DNA from: Planctomycetota bacterium
GTDB lineage: Bacteria; Planctomycetota; UBA1135; JAKEFM01
NCBI GenBank assembly: GCA_022616055.1
Contig: JAKEFM010000158.1
Span: 1-64,000 of the forward strand
Length of the DNA stretch: 64,000 bases
Direction: 5' to 3'
Shown piece after piece: positions 8,386-16,025 of the stretch. The notes beneath the pieces are model-generated. The model was not told the DNA's origin and made no database searches. It was given only the letters and a program-made list of their open reading frames with translations. The translations under genes and the position numbers were made by a program. Each line of letters starts with the position of its first letter. The first letter of the stretch is position 1.

Positions 8386-8988
8386 GCGCGGGCGGACCGG
8401 CTGGCCCGGCCGCGCATCCCGAGCGGGATCGGGGGGCGGACTCGCCGCCCTTGCGGCGAGGAAGACTCGCATTAGGAACCTTGCGACGGCCTCCGTCGAG
8501 CGACGCGGGCCGTCGGGAGTGAGAAGGAGCCCTCCGATCCGCGACGCGACGATTCCCCGACCGGCGCAGCCGGCCCTCGCGAATGAAGAGGGTGGCGGGA
8601 TCGTCCGGATCCGCCCGGTCTCCATCCGGGACGAGAGCCCGCTTGGCGCCGGGGCCTCGATCGACCCCGGTTCGAAAGACCCAGGCGCGGAGAGACTTGC
8701 GCGCGCTGTCGGCCGGAAGCGCAACCCGTACCGGGAGGAGGGCGCCGCCGACTCTACGTATCCATGCCGGCATCCCGCCGGAGGCGGGGGCGAGGCAGCT
8801 TCGGGCCCTGCGTGCGGTCGTGAACGGTGAGCCGTGGACGGGGCCCCGAACCACCCTGATCCCTTCCTCCGGCGATTTCGTATAGTCCTCCACATCCCCG
8901 TTCCCGACCCCCGGCGAGGTCGAGCCTCTCTCGAGGCCCGCCAGGCGGGGTCGGAACCAGACCCCATCCCAAGCAGAGGGAGTTTTCG
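8386..8988. other. 603 bp intergenic region; one hairpin, no gene seen
   Basis: The ORFs here are short, Pro/Arg/Gly-rich and have no recognisable family. The only structures found are a perfect 8-bp stem with a CCTT loop (8441-8460, CTCGCCGC/GCGGCGAG), 56 nt after the DUF1579 stop and without a T run, and a possible -10 element TATAGT at 8881-8886 for the following gene. Confidence 0.5.
8441..8460 (+). terminator. Hairpin downstream of DUF1579 gene
   Basis: CTCGCCGC-CCTT-GCGGCGAG forms a perfect 8-bp stem. It lies 56 nt after the stop codon. The lack of a T tract makes intrinsic termination uncertain. Confidence 0.3.
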
Positions 8989-9957
8989 ATGAACAGTCTC
9001 TGGCTCGCGGGCGGCCTCCTCGTCCCGACGATCGGTTTCGTTCTCGCGGCGCATGGCGGCGACGAGAAGTGCACGGGCCAGGCGAAGGCCGCCGAGTGCC
9101 ACGGCGTCGCGAAGGGCGGCGAATGTCCGGCCGACGCGCTCGTCGCGAAGTGGGCGAAGGTCGGCGAGCAGATGGCGGCGATGTCCGCGGAGACCCGCGA
9201 GACCGTCGCCAAGGCGCGCGCCGTCGTCTCCGCCTCCTGCCCGGTCTGCCAGCAGGGGCCCGAGGCGTGGATGTTCCTCGCCCGGTTCTTCGACTCGGCG
9301 GTCTCCCTCGACAACCAGTTCCTCGCCGCCTGCGGCGAGGAGGGGAAGGCGAAGGAGTGCGAGGACACCCCGAAGGAGATCCACCAGGCCCTCGAGGAGC
9401 GGATCGCCATCGCCGCGAAGTCGAAGGACATCTACGCCGCGATGGGCAAGGTGATGGCCGCGGGCGAGAAGCAGGAGTGCCACGAGGGCGAGACCGCGAC
9501 GGTCATGGTGAAGAAGGCCTCGAAGCCGACCTTCGCCGAGGCCGGGAAGGACTTCGACTCGATCTCCCAGGATGCCGTCCGCTTCACGACGACGTGGGCC
9601 GGCATCCCGGCGAAGGCGGCGGCCCTCCCCGAGGCGAAGAAGACCGAGCTCCTCGCCGCGATGGACGTCGTCAAGAAGGCGGTCCCCGCCTGCGACCTCG
9701 TGAAGGAGACGATGGAGTTCCTCGTCAAGGGGCTCGACCGCCAGGTCGCGATCGACAAGATGCTCTGCCAGCACTTCGAGAAGGCCCCGAAGGAGCCCGC
9801 CGCGGAGATGCCGGCCGGATTCGAGGACATGATGAAGGCGGCCGAGGCGCGCGCGAGCGCGACGGCGAAGGTCGCCGAGCTCGTCCGCGCGATGAACAAG
9901 ACGATGACCCCGGACATCTTCCAGGCGAAGTCCGCGGCCGTCGGCGCGGGCAACTGA
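8989..9957 (+). CDS. Secreted Cys-rich helical protein with internal duplication; unknown function
   Basis: I do not recognise the family. The 322-residue protein begins with a signal peptide (residues 1-21, ending 'GFVLAAHG'). Mature cysteines occur singly and in a 'SCPVC' pair near residue 85. Two helical halves align: the first runs from 'KWAKVGEQMAAMSAET' to 'IYAAMGKVM', the second from 'TWAGIPAKAAALPEAK' to 'LVRAMNKTM', each with a central Cys and a 'FL...D...DNQFL/VAIDKML' helix. This suggests duplication of a unit of about 110 residues, possibly disulfide-stabilised or metal-binding in the periplasm. ATG 8989 follows 'cagagggagttttcg'. A strong terminator follows the gene, so it is probably transcribed alone. 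Confidence 0.85.
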   Translation: MNSLWLAGGLLVPTIGFVLAAHGGDEKCTGQAKAAECHGVAKGGECPADALVAKWAKVGEQMAAMSAETRETVAKARAVVSASCPVCQQGPEAWMFLARFFDSAVSLDNQFLAACGEEGKAKECEDTPKEIHQALEERIAIAAKSKDIYAAMGKVMAAGEKQECHEGETATVMVKKASKPTFAEAGKDFDSISQDAVRFTTTWAGIPAKAAALPEAKKTELLAAMDVVKKAVPACDLVKETMEFLVKGLDRQVAIDKMLCQHFEKAPKEPAAEMPAGFEDMMKAAEARASATAKVAELVRAMNKTMTPDIFQAKSAAVGAGN

Positions 9958-9974
9958 CCGACAGAGCGAACCGA

Positions 9975-10013
9975 GGAGGCGGGACGGAGCCGGCTCCGTC
10001 CCGCCTCCGTTTT
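9975..10013 (+). terminator. Strong intrinsic terminator
   Basis: GGAGGCGGGACGGAG-CCGG-CTCCGTCCCGCCTCC is a perfect 15-bp stem with a 4-base loop (9975-10008), followed by GTTTT. It begins 18 nt after the stop of the Cys-rich protein gene. It also lies beside the stop of the convergent minus-strand gene, although the T run only serves the + strand. Confidence 0.88.
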
Positions 10014-11077
10014 CAGCGATGTCCGCCGAGGGTGCCGAGCTGCATGCCCTCCCCGTACACGTAGGAGCCGCGGGTCACCCTCCGCAGATCGAAGTCGACG
10101 GCCGCGCGATCCCACACGAAGGACCGGCCGCCCGGGCCCCTCGCGTCGAGCCTCATGAAGACGGCGCGCCCGCCGCGGCCCACGACGATGTCCACCGCCT
10201 CCGCGTTGTCGCCCCGGTCGGCCCCCTCGTGGAGGCTCACGGGCGTCGAGAAGGTCTTCCCCCCGTCGCGGCTCGCGGCGAGAAACACCTTGCCGGCATT
10301 GGTCGTGCGATCCCATCGCCACTCGCGGTACCGGGAGTCGCACCAGGCGACGTAGACATCGCGGTCGCCGGCAGCCATGCAGGCGCTGCCGGCGGTCCTC
10401 GTGAGGAGATGCGGCTCGGTCCACTCGAGGTCGTCCGTCGCGGCGCTGAAGTGGTAGAGCGAGCAGCGGTAGGTCGACTCGTGCGTGGTCCAAATCAGGT
10501 GAAGCCGGTCGTCGGTCCTCGTGAGCTGGAGGTTCATGACCGGGCTGGCGCCCGCGAAGATCGTCCGCCGCGGGGAGAAGACGAGGCCCTCCTCGGCGAG
10601 GCTCGCGCGGACCTGCACGACCCGCGTTCCGTTCGGATAGACGACGAGGAAGCCTCCGGGGACCGGCTCGACCCCGAACCCGAGGTTCTCCCGGCCCATG
10701 GACGGCCCGGACTCCTCGACGAAGGGCGTCGTCGGCTTCCCCGCGCCGACCTCCAGCCAGTAGAGCGAGTGCTTCTCCGCCCATCCAGGCCGCCGGGAAC
10801 TGAAGACGAAGGAGCGGCCGGCGAGCCCGCGGAGGACGGCGTTGAACGAGACGTCCCGGCGGTCGGCAGCCTCCCGGGGAGGCAGGTCCGGCCAGAGGAG
10901 CACCGGGTCGACGTTCACGGGATCCGGCCGGAGCTGCTGGGCGCGATCCACGCGCAGGCCGTCGAAGGCCGACGCCAGGAGTTCCGGATCGTTCACCCCG
11001 GGCAGCTTCCGGCCCTCGCCGCACGCCCAGAGGGCGAGGGCGGTCGGGATCGCGAGGAGGTGCCTCCCGGGGGACAT
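10013..11077 (-). CDS. Sialidase/BNR (Asp-box) beta-propeller lipoprotein
   Basis: ATG 11077 gives 354 residues. The N-terminus is a lipoprotein signal with lipobox 'LWAC' (Cys at about residue 19). The rest looks like a six-bladed sialidase-type propeller: a clear Asp-box 'SRDGGKTFSTP' near residue 275, repeated 'LHLIWTTHEST', 'DVYVAWCDSRYREWRW' and 'AVFMRL' strands. Catalytic residues of true sialidases (Arg triad, Tyr/Glu pair) are not evident, so enzymatic activity is doubtful. It is probably an outer-membrane or periplasmic carbohydrate- or protein-binding lipoprotein. It is divergent from the phytase gene (226 bp apart). The longer ORF in the track extends upstream through non-coding-like sequence. 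Confidence 0.82.
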   Translation of the reverse strand: MSPGRHLLAIPTALALWACGEGRKLPGVNDPELLASAFDGLRVDRAQQLRPDPVNVDPVLLWPDLPPREAADRRDVSFNAVLRGLAGRSFVFSSRRPGWAEKHSLYWLEVGAGKPTTPFVEESGPSMGRENLGFGVEPVPGGFLVVYPNGTRVVQVRASLAEEGLVFSPRRTIFAGASPVMNLQLTRTDDRLHLIWTTHESTYRCSLYHFSAATDDLEWTEPHLLTRTAGSACMAAGDRDVYVAWCDSRYREWRWDRTTNAGKVFLAASRDGGKTFSTPVSLHEGADRGDNAEAVDIVVGRGGRAVFMRLDARGPGGRSFVWDRAAVDFDLRRVTRGSYVYGEGMQLGTLGGHR

Positions 11078-11303
11078 CCCGCGGCCATCGGCGCCTCTCA
11101 CCCGCCGCTGGAGCCTGGGCCCGGTCCCCCCGGTGAACCCCCGCTTGCCGAATTGCAAAGACCCGATTAGGGTCCCGCCCGGAAGTGACGCCGGGCCTCC
11201 CCGCCCGGCGGGTCCGTGAGTGGCCACGAGCGATCGGGGAAAAGCCAGGCGGCGGTGTGACCTCGCGGTCGTTCCTCGAAGGCATTCGTTGTGAGGTAGT
11301 CCG

Positions 11304-12788
11304 ATGACGACCCCCCTTGCCTCCTGGACGCCCCTCCTCGCGCCGACTCTTGCCATCTCCTTCCTCGCCGTCGTACCGCACGGACGCGCGCAGACGGCGA
11401 CCGTGGCCCCGACGGTCGAGACGGTCCCCGTCCCGACGACCGGGGACGCCGCCGACGACTCGGCCGTGTGGGTCCACCCCGTCGCCCCCGCCCTGAGCCT
11501 CGTCATCGGCACGAACAAGGAGGAGGGCCTCGCCGTCTACGACCTCGCCGGGACCCTGCGCCAGTACCTTCCCGACGGGGAATTGAACAACGTCGACCTG
11601 CGCTACGGCTTCCCCCTGGGGCTCCTCGACGTGGCGCTCGTCACGTCGGGGGAGCGGACGAACGACGTGATCGCGATCTATGCGGTCTCGCCGGACACGA
11701 GGACGTTGATGAACGTCGCCGCGGGCCCGATCGCGCTCGGATTCGACGTCTACGGTTGCTGCATGTACCGGAGCCAGGCGAGCGGCGAGTACTACTTCTT
11801 CGGCACCTCGGAGGCTGGGCTCATCGAGCAGTGGAGGCTCTTCGCGAGCCCCTCGGGGGGAGTCGACGCCCAGCAGGTCCGCTCCTTCAACGTCGGCGAC
11901 ACGGTCGAGGGGTGCGTCGCCGACGACGAGAACGGATGGCTCTTCCTGGCGGATGAGGACCAAGGCATCTGGCGCTACGGCGCCGAGCCGGGGGCCGGGA
12001 CCGCCGCGTTCCTCGTCGACACGACCGGCGCGGCCGGGAACCTCGACGCGGACGTCGAGGGGCTCGCGATCTACTACGCCTCGGGGGGAGGGGGCTACCT
12101 CCTCGCCTCGAGCCAGGGGAGCAGCACCTTCGCCGTCTACCAGCGCGCCGCGCCGCACGCCTACGTCGCGAGCTTCCAGGTCGGCGCGAACTCCGCCCTC
12201 GGCATCGACGCCGTCACCGGAACCGACGGCATCGACGTCACCAACCGGGGCCTCGGCGCCGCCTTCCCGGGCGGCGTCTTCGTCGCCCAGGACGACCTGA
12301 ACCTCGGGGCGAACCAAAACTTCAAGCTCGTCCCCTGGCCGAGCATCGCCGCGGCGACGAATCCGCCGCTCGCCGTCGATCCGGCGTACGACGCCCACGA
12401 CGCGGACTGCCCGCCTCCGAGCGCGACCATCCGGAACGGCTCGGGCGTGAACCCGCCGATCCTCGTCAACCTGCAGCCGCCCGCGATCGGATCGGCGTGG
12501 CAGGCGACCCTCGACTGCACGGGCCATGCCCCGAGCCTCGCCTTCCTCGTCGCCGTCCGCGCCCCCTCGAGCGGGACCCTCTTCGCGGGGGGGGAGGTGC
12601 TGGTCGACCTCTCGAGCGAGCTCGTGATGTACCTGGAGGTCCCGCACACGGGGAACGTCCTCGCCCTCGACTTCCCCGTCCCGCCCTATCTCATCCTCTG
12701 CGGCGTCGACTTCTCCTTCCAGGCCGCATGCGCCGGCGCCCCGGGGACGACCCTGTCGAACGCGATCGACATCGAGATCGGGTGGTAG
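11304..12788 (+). CDS. Beta-propeller phytase (3-phytase) with C-terminal module
   Basis: The 494-residue protein begins with a signal peptide ending near 'HGRAQT' (residue 30). The beta-propeller phytase signature is clear: 'DDSAVWVHP' (residues 52-60), 'LPDGELNNVDLRYGF', 'EGCVADDENGWLFLADED' with acidic calcium/phosphate ligands, and 'NLDADVEGLAIYY'. BPPs need calcium and release phosphate from phytate outside the cell. The usual catalytic domain ends near residue 360. About 130 further residues ('CTGHAPSLAFLVAV' to 'AIDIEIGW') form an extra beta domain with paired cysteines, like C-terminal modules of secreted planctomycete proteins. ATG 11304 follows 'gtgaggtagtccg'. Confidence 0.92.
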   Translation: MTTPLASWTPLLAPTLAISFLAVVPHGRAQTATVAPTVETVPVPTTGDAADDSAVWVHPVAPALSLVIGTNKEEGLAVYDLAGTLRQYLPDGELNNVDLRYGFPLGLLDVALVTSGERTNDVIAIYAVSPDTRTLMNVAAGPIALGFDVYGCCMYRSQASGEYYFFGTSEAGLIEQWRLFASPSGGVDAQQVRSFNVGDTVEGCVADDENGWLFLADEDQGIWRYGAEPGAGTAAFLVDTTGAAGNLDADVEGLAIYYASGGGGYLLASSQGSSTFAVYQRAAPHAYVASFQVGANSALGIDAVTGTDGIDVTNRGLGAAFPGGVFVAQDDLNLGANQNFKLVPWPSIAAATNPPLAVDPAYDAHDADCPPPSATIRNGSGVNPPILVNLQPPAIGSAWQATLDCTGHAPSLAFLVAVRAPSSGTLFAGGEVLVDLSSELVMYLEVPHTGNVLALDFPVPPYLILCGVDFSFQAACAGAPGTTLSNAIDIEIGW

Positions 12789-12812
12789 GCGCGCCCGAGC
12801 ACAGCGCCAGAG

Positions 12813-12858
12813 GGCGGGGGGAGGAGGGGGCCTGCGCCCCCGCGCCCCTCCTCCCGCC
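12813..12858. terminator. GC-rich stem-loop between convergent genes
   Basis: GGAGGAGGGG pairs with CCCCTCCTCC, extended by GGCGG/CGCC with a small bulge, around a loop of about 12 nt. It lies between the phytase gene and the convergent secreted-protein gene and could stop transcription from both sides. There is only a mixed C/T tail on the + strand. Confidence 0.5.
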
Positions 12859-12872
12859 ATCGATCCTCTTTC

Positions 12873-13595
12873 CTACTTCACGAACGTCCCTTCCGTGATC
12901 GACTGGCTCCCGCTCGCCTCGATCGCGAGGACCTCGAACGGGTTCGTCCCGGAGGGGAGGGACGTGACGAACTCCGGGGGAACCGTCACGGCGAAGGTCG
13001 TCGCCGGGAGGGTGACCTGGAAGCTCCCGACGATGACCTGGAACCCGACGACGTCGATCGGCAGGTCGGGGAACCCCGGCGGGGGAGAGGTGACCGGGCT
13101 CCAGCCGATGACGAGGGAGTTGCCTGGACCGACCACGGCCGAGACGTCGGGCCCGTCCGGGATGGCGTGGGAGAGCGTCGCCTCGCCGTCGATCTCCAGC
13201 ATGTCGACCGTCCTCCCCGAGAACTCGTAGGTCCCCGCCGGGAAGAGGGCGAGGAGATCGGCGAGCGGGACCTCGTCGAGGGTCGGCTCCGCGCCCTCGA
13301 AGAAGAGCTCGGTCATGCCGAGCTGCGCGTAGCCCTGTCTCCCCTCGACGTCGAAGATCGTCTGCCCCCCGGGCTTGACGATCTTCATCGTCTTCCAGTC
13401 CTCCCCGTCGAGGACGACGTGCACCCCGAGGTCGTTCGCGCTCGAGTTGAACTCGAAGAAGATCCGCGCGATGTCGAGGGGGACCTCGGTCCCGCCGGGG
13501 CCCTGGGTGGAGGGGCCGGCCCCGGGGAGGAGGGCGAGCCCGGCGAGGAGGGGGGCGGCCGGAACGCAGAAGCGAAGGAGTCTCTTTCGGTTCAT
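12873..13595 (-). CDS. Secreted beta-domain protein of unknown function
   Basis: The 240-residue protein starts with a signal peptide ('RLLRFCVPAAPLLAGLALLPGAG', residues 4-26). The mature part has a first domain with 'FFEFNSSANDLGVHVVLDGEDWKTMKI' and a second, fibronectin type III-like domain starting near 'LVIGWSPVTSPPPG' and ending 'VLAIEASGSQSITEG'. The same two-part arrangement is common in secreted proteins of uncharacterised environmental bacteria. No catalytic residues are apparent, and a binding or structural surface role is only inferred. ATG 13595 is preceded by 'gtgaggtttctccg'. It is convergent with the phytase gene, with a shared hairpin between them. Confidence 0.85.
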   Translation of the reverse strand: MNRKRLLRFCVPAAPLLAGLALLPGAGPSTQGPGGTEVPLDIARIFFEFNSSANDLGVHVVLDGEDWKTMKIVKPGGQTIFDVEGRQGYAQLGMTELFFEGAEPTLDEVPLADLLALFPAGTYEFSGRTVDMLEIDGEATLSHAIPDGPDVSAVVGPGNSLVIGWSPVTSPPPGFPDLPIDVVGFQVIVGSFQVTLPATTFAVTVPPEFVTSLPSGTNPFEVLAIEASGSQSITEGTFVK

Positions 13596-13780
13596 CGGAG
13601 AAACCTCACTTTCTGGCCGGGCCGTCTACCTCCCCGAACCTTAAGGGAACATGATGGGCCGGTGGTCGCGGACTCGGGGAGCGGGAGGGCTCGCGGAAGA
13701 GACCCGAGGAGCAGGTCTTGCGGTGTCGAGGGCGGGCGGAGGCTCGCGGGGCGCGCACGAACACCCTGCCGAGACTCGCG

Positions 13781-14410
13781 CTAGTCCCCGTCGTAGAGCC
13801 CGGTCGGGACCACGCGCTTCGGCCGGACCGGATCGACGAGGATCGCGAAGGAGTCCCCCGGCCGCAACGCCCGGTCCCGTTCGCTCCGCCGGATCGTCCT
13901 CCGCATCGAGCGTCGCTCGCCGCCGTGCTCGTACTCGAAACGGACGCGGCTGGTGCCCTTGGCGGTGGAGACCTTGCCCGTGGTCGCCTGGACGAGGTCG
14001 CCGACCCCGATCAGCCCGCGGATCCGCCAGGCCCGGAGCCATGCGAGCGCGCACAGGCTCGCCATGAGGACGGCGGTGACGGACATGAAGGCGCGCGTCG
14101 CTTCCAGGTCCACGGGTCTCCGCGATGGGCCCCGCCCGCCGTCCAGCGTCTCCACGATCCAGAAGAGGACCGAGAACGCGAAGAGCACGGTCCCGATGGA
14201 GGCCATCAGGAACGTGGGATTGTCGTGGCGCAGGATCTTCCGGAGGGAGACCTCGCGGTCGTCCCGCGGTTCGGGGACCTGCGGCGGCCGGCCCTCCTTC
14301 GCGAGCGCCAGACCGAGGGAACCGGAGCGATCCACGCACACCTTCTCGGCAGGCGGAGCGCGGGAACCGTGACGCTCTCGCTTGATCGAGACAGAGGGCG
14401 TGGACATCAT
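13781..14410 (-). CDS. DUF3592-like membrane protein (paralog 1)
   Basis: The 209-residue protein has a charged N-terminus, two transmembrane helices ('[20 protein letters not shown]' near 70-90; '[21 protein letters not shown]' near 112-132) and a C-terminal beta domain with '[11 protein letters not shown]', '[12 protein letters not shown]' and '[17 protein letters not shown]'. This is the layout of DUF3592-type proteins. A paralog with the same landmarks lies at 25929-26483. Adjacent ATG codons at 14410 and 14407 are equally possible starts; the ribosome site is weak. Function is unknown. Confidence 0.75.
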   Translation of the reverse strand: MMSTPSVSIKRERHGSRAPPAEKVCVDRSGSLGLALAKEGRPPQVPEPRDDREVSLRKILRHDNPTFLMASIGTVLFAFSVLFWIVETLDGGRGPSRRPVDLEATRAFMSVTAVLMASLCALAWLRAWRIRGLIGVGDLVQATTGKVSTAKGTSRVRFEYEHGGERRSMRRTIRRSERDRALRPGDSFAILVDPVRPKRVVPTGLYDGD

Positions 14411-14562
14411 CCGCCCGAGGCCCGCTTGCGCTCGATGCCCAGCGGTCGATTCGTCGCCGGCCCGGGTTGCCCGGAGGGGGGGTTGGATCGTCTCGGCCTC
14501 GCCGCCGCCCTCCGGGAAGCGCGGCCTGCGGCGCCGGCCTCCGGAAGCCCGAGGAGGTCCCG

Positions 14563-15030
14563 ATGAACGCTCCCGAGAGGACCGGGTCTGCCGACGCCGC
14601 GGAGGACCGACGCACGGTCGTCGTCCGCGGGTCGGGGGCGGGATTCGCGCAGCAGATCGAGGTCGGGGGGCACCGGCTCGCGGCCGACGAGCCCGTGGCA
14701 GCCGGCGGCACGGACACCGGCCCCAACCCCTACGACTTCCTCCTCGCCGCGCTCGGAACCTGAACCTCGATGACCCTCGCGCTGTACGCGCGACGGAAGG
14801 GCTGGGCGCTCGAGGGGGTCACGATCCGGCTCCGGCACTCGCGGATCCACGCCGAGGACTGCGCGGACTGCGAGACGAAGGTCGGGAGGGTGGACCGGAT
14901 CGACCGGGAGATCCTCCTCGCGGGGAAGCTCGGAGAGGACCAGCGGAGCCGTCTCCTCGAGATCGCGGACAAGTGCCCGGTCCACCGGACGCTCACTTCG
15001 GAGATCAAGATCGATACGTCGCTAGAATGA
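14563..15030 (+). CDS. OsmC family protein with in-frame TGA, probable selenoprotein (Sec67)
   Basis: The ORF track shows two pieces (14467-14763 and 14770-15030) in one frame, separated by a single TGA at 14761-14763. Read through, they form one 155-residue OsmC protein from ATG 14563, six nt after GAGGAGG. Piece one ends '[14 protein letters not shown]' and piece two begins '[14 protein letters not shown]'. In OsmC/Ohr proteins the residue between them is the peroxidatic Cys, so TGA replaces that Cys (codon 67). The second conserved Cys is intact in 'DKCPVHRTL' (residue 138). Selenocysteine OsmC-like proteins are a known class. A SECIS-like hairpin follows the TGA. The likely role is thiol/selenol-dependent reduction of hydroperoxides. 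The alternative is a Cys-to-stop mutation. Confidence 0.85.
14774..14799 (+). promoter_or_regulatory. Candidate bacterial SECIS stem-loop after the OsmC TGA
   Basis: TCGCGC-TGTAC-GCGCGA is a perfect 6-bp stem with a five-base loop (14777-14793). It can be extended by two CC/GG pairs beyond a C-C mismatch (14774-14775 with 14795-14796). The loop has G as its second base, 20 nt after the TGA. Bacterial SECIS elements usually place a G in the first two loop bases, about 16-37 nt after the UGA, so the geometry fits SelB recognition. It lies wholly in coding sequence. Confidence 0.6.
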
Positions 15031-15092
15031 ACCGCGCGTCGAGACGGCGTCGCCCGACGGACGACCCACCCGACCCAGAAGGAGAAACGCCC

Positions 15093-15788
15093 ATGGCCCG
15101 ACGGAAACTGAGCGAGAAGGGGCTCCTGACCCCCGACAACTGCGTCGTCACCCAGATCGACCTCCAGCCGCAGATGCTGTTCGGCGTGACGAACTTCGAC
15201 CGCCAGGCGGTCATCAACAACAACGTCGCGCTCGCGAAGGCGACGCGGATCTTCGAGATCCCGTACGTCCTGACGACGGTGGAGACGAAGGGGTTCAGCG
15301 GCAACACCTGGCCGCAGGTCCAGGCGATCCACCCGGACGTGACGCCGATCGAGCGGTCCACGATGAACTCGTGGGACGACGAGAAGTTCGTCGCCGCGAT
15401 CAAGAAGACGGGACGGAAGAAGATCGTCCTCGCCGGGCTCTGGACCGAGACCTGCGTCGCGCTTCCGACCGTGCAGGCGATCCAGGACGGCTTCGAGGTC
15501 TTCGTCGTCGAGGACTGCTGCGGCGACGTGAACCAGCTCTCCCACGACAACGCGATGAAGCGCGTGGTCCAGGCGGGGGCCCGGCCCGTCACCGCGCTCT
15601 CCGTGATCCTCGAGTGGCAGCGCGACTGGGCGCTCAAGGACACCTACGACGCGGTCATGGACCTCGCGAAGACGCACTTCGGCGCGTACGGCTCCGGCGT
15701 CGAGTACGCCTACACGATGGTCCACAAGGCGCCGCCGACGAAGCTGCCGGAGTACGTCGTCCCGACCTCGGCGGCGACGCACTCGTAG
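15093..15788 (+). CDS. YcaC-like isochorismatase-family hydrolase
   Basis: I start at ATG 15093, preceded by 'aaggagaaacgccc', giving 231 residues. The isochorismatase-hydrolase fold is clear: Asp23 in 'QIDLQPQM', the Arg-containing 'IERSTMNSWDDEKFV' where YcaC also carries Arg, and Cys121 in 'AGLWTETCVALP' as nucleophile. The C-terminal half matches the YcaC branch ('FVVEDCCGDVNQLSHDNAM', 'LEWQRDW'). These are cytoplasmic, often multimeric hydrolases whose substrates are mostly unknown. It lies 62 bp after the OsmC gene and could be co-transcribed with it. The long ORF in the track extends upstream in the wrong frame across the OsmC gene. Confidence 0.93.
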   Translation: MARRKLSEKGLLTPDNCVVTQIDLQPQMLFGVTNFDRQAVINNNVALAKATRIFEIPYVLTTVETKGFSGNTWPQVQAIHPDVTPIERSTMNSWDDEKFVAAIKKTGRKKIVLAGLWTETCVALPTVQAIQDGFEVFVVEDCCGDVNQLSHDNAMKRVVQAGARPVTALSVILEWQRDWALKDTYDAVMDLAKTHFGAYGSGVEYAYTMVHKAPPTKLPEYVVPTSAATHS

Positions 15789-16025
15789 ACGGAGGGAGGG
15801 CCCCGGCATGTCCGCGGGGAGGGGCGCTCTTCCCGGGGGGAGGCCCGCTCGGTGGATCGGGTTTCCCGAACCGCGGCGCGCCGGCGGCCTCCACCTCCGG
15901 GCGGAGTCGAAGAAGGCACAACGGAAGGGGCCCCCCTCGATCGGGATCGACGGGCCCCCGACAGCATCGATCGGGGGCCCCGGCCCGTCGGGACCCCCCT
16001 CCGGACCGAGCCTCAGGAGGACGCC

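Noticed and set aside
8660-8690. 'ggttcgaaagaccc' resembling a tRNA T-arm
   Set aside because: No acceptor stem, anticodon arm or D-arm can be placed around it.
9432-12860. 1142-codon ORF on the minus strand
   Set aside because: It lies antisense to the phytase and Cys-rich genes and is almost all Arg/Pro/Gly/Asp-rich translation of GC-rich codons; only the 10013-11077 part in another frame is real.
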